Shown piece by piece: positions 63,350 to 64,000 of a stretch of 64,000 nt of DNA. The translations under genes and the position numbers were made by a program. Position 1 is the stretch's first letter; each line of letters starts with the position of its first letter. The DNA is from Ifrita kowaldi (Eukaryota > Chordata > Aves > Passeriformes > Cinclosomatidae): assembly GCA_013398055.1 (NCBI GenBank), contig VZRS01007674.1, positions 188,653-252,652 on the forward strand, in the 5' to 3' direction. Under the pieces are notes generated by a model. That model worked only from the letters and a program-made list of their open reading frames with translations. It was not told the DNA's origin and did no database searches.

Positions 63350-64000
63350 TGAAGCCTCCAGTATGGGCCTGTTGAAGGGAAACTGCTACCATTCTTCCAG
63401 TTTGAAAAGACTGAATGGAGAAAAAACACACTAAACAACCCAAATGTCTTGAGATGGCATCTCCCTAAGACCTGCACCAAATTCCCTGGAAGCAGAAAGT
63501 GTTTTTCATAGTGTATAGAAAAAGTTGCTGATTGCTAAATGCTTCAGACTGGATCACAGCTCCACCACAACTGCATTAGGATAGTCACACTCCTGCCTTG
63601 CTGTATCTGCAGCAAGTTAGATGACAGACTGAGCTTTTTGTGTAATTCTGAGAAGAACGGTTTTGATGTGTCTCTAGCAAAGTTTGGCTAATGAGCTGAA
63701 GATGTAGCACAGCTGCAAAATATTTTTACTTGCATGCTACAAGAATGTTCTTTCAATTTATTTGCACCTTGCAAGCAGAATTTAACAAAAATTCCACCAT
63801 TAATTTTTTTGTTGAAGTCCAAGTAGGTGATGCAAGATCATAGCCTAGTGCCAGGAAAATCACTGAACTTATGGAATAAATCTGTTGAGCTGTAGGCTTC
63901 TGAGGGTCATCAGCTTGATCATGAGCAGGCTGAAGAAGGGTTGTAACTGCTTTTCTAGAAGCTAGAGTGAAAGACAGACCCTAAATGATTTGATTGTTAT

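Larger units (their letters stand above)
61732..64000. other. Unique non-coding DNA to window end
   Basis: Three TTTTTTA units occur at 62283-62303 and a G-quadruplex motif at 63320-63349. No gene, RNA or transposon is recognised up to the window edge. Confidence 0.55.

Noticed and set aside
1..64000. CRISPR arrays, operons, tRNA, rRNA or snRNA genes
   Set aside because: No regularly spaced repeat array, cloverleaf-type gene or bacterial gene structure was seen. The window is animal nuclear DNA.

Overview
The window looks like ordinary avian nuclear DNA from a gene-poor, AT-rich stretch (intergenic or deep intronic). The main evidence is eight fragments of CR1-type non-LTR retrotransposons. 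Several carry the typical CR1 3' end, with degenerate ATTCTRTG units and the 'GATGATC...GGTCCCTTCCAA' type end block. I see no mammalian repeats such as Alu or L1 and no bacterial gene organisation. Crocodilians and turtles also carry CR1, so 'bird' is an inference. The species cannot be named from this sequence.

I could not support any functional protein-coding gene, structural RNA gene, CpG island or promoter. The open frames are short, start and stop at random, often overlap on both strands, and resemble no family I recognise outside the CR1 fragments. The longest frames (about 31.29-32.16 kb, open on both strands) lie partly on an antisense CR1 3' end and are fortuitous.

Layout: 0.45-0.62 kb CR1 3' end (+); 2.45-2.49 kb CR1 tip (-) next to a perfect 15-bp-arm hairpin; 2.5-13 kb unique AT-rich DNA; 13.2-13.44 kb CR1 (+); 16.5-16.6 kb GC-rich patch with two adjacent hairpins; 17.37-17.40 kb G-quadruplex motif; 18.62-18.68 kb possible tRNA-derived SINE head; 19.93-20.44 kb GC-rich block interrupted by the best-preserved CR1 (+); 24.49-25.26 kb CR1 ORF2 fragment (-) with endonuclease domain and a large internal deletion; 28-30.2 kb and 33.5-33.8 kb mixed-composition blocks that could be conserved non-coding DNA; 31.13-31.59 kb CR1 (-); 38.54-38.60 kb possible antisense SINE head; 40.4-41.3 kb and 46.1-46.44 kb candidate regulatory blocks; 46.79-47.11 kb old CR1 (-); 48.64-49.02 kb CR1 ORF2 fragment (+); 49.65-49.86 kb possible decayed reverse-transcriptase relic; 57.38-57.55 kb palindromic NF-kB-like site in GC-rich DNA; 58.4-59.4 kb hairpins and a dense cluster of recognisable transcription-factor motifs, the best regulatory candidate in the window.

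No undescribed biological system is evident. The points most worth a second look are the 58.4-59.4 kb cluster, the nested palindrome at 57.39 kb, the possible reverse-transcriptase relic at 49.7 kb, the two internal CR1 ORF2 fragments without 3' ends, and the perfect hairpin at 2.48-2.52 kb. All need alignment to other bird genomes, which I could not run.
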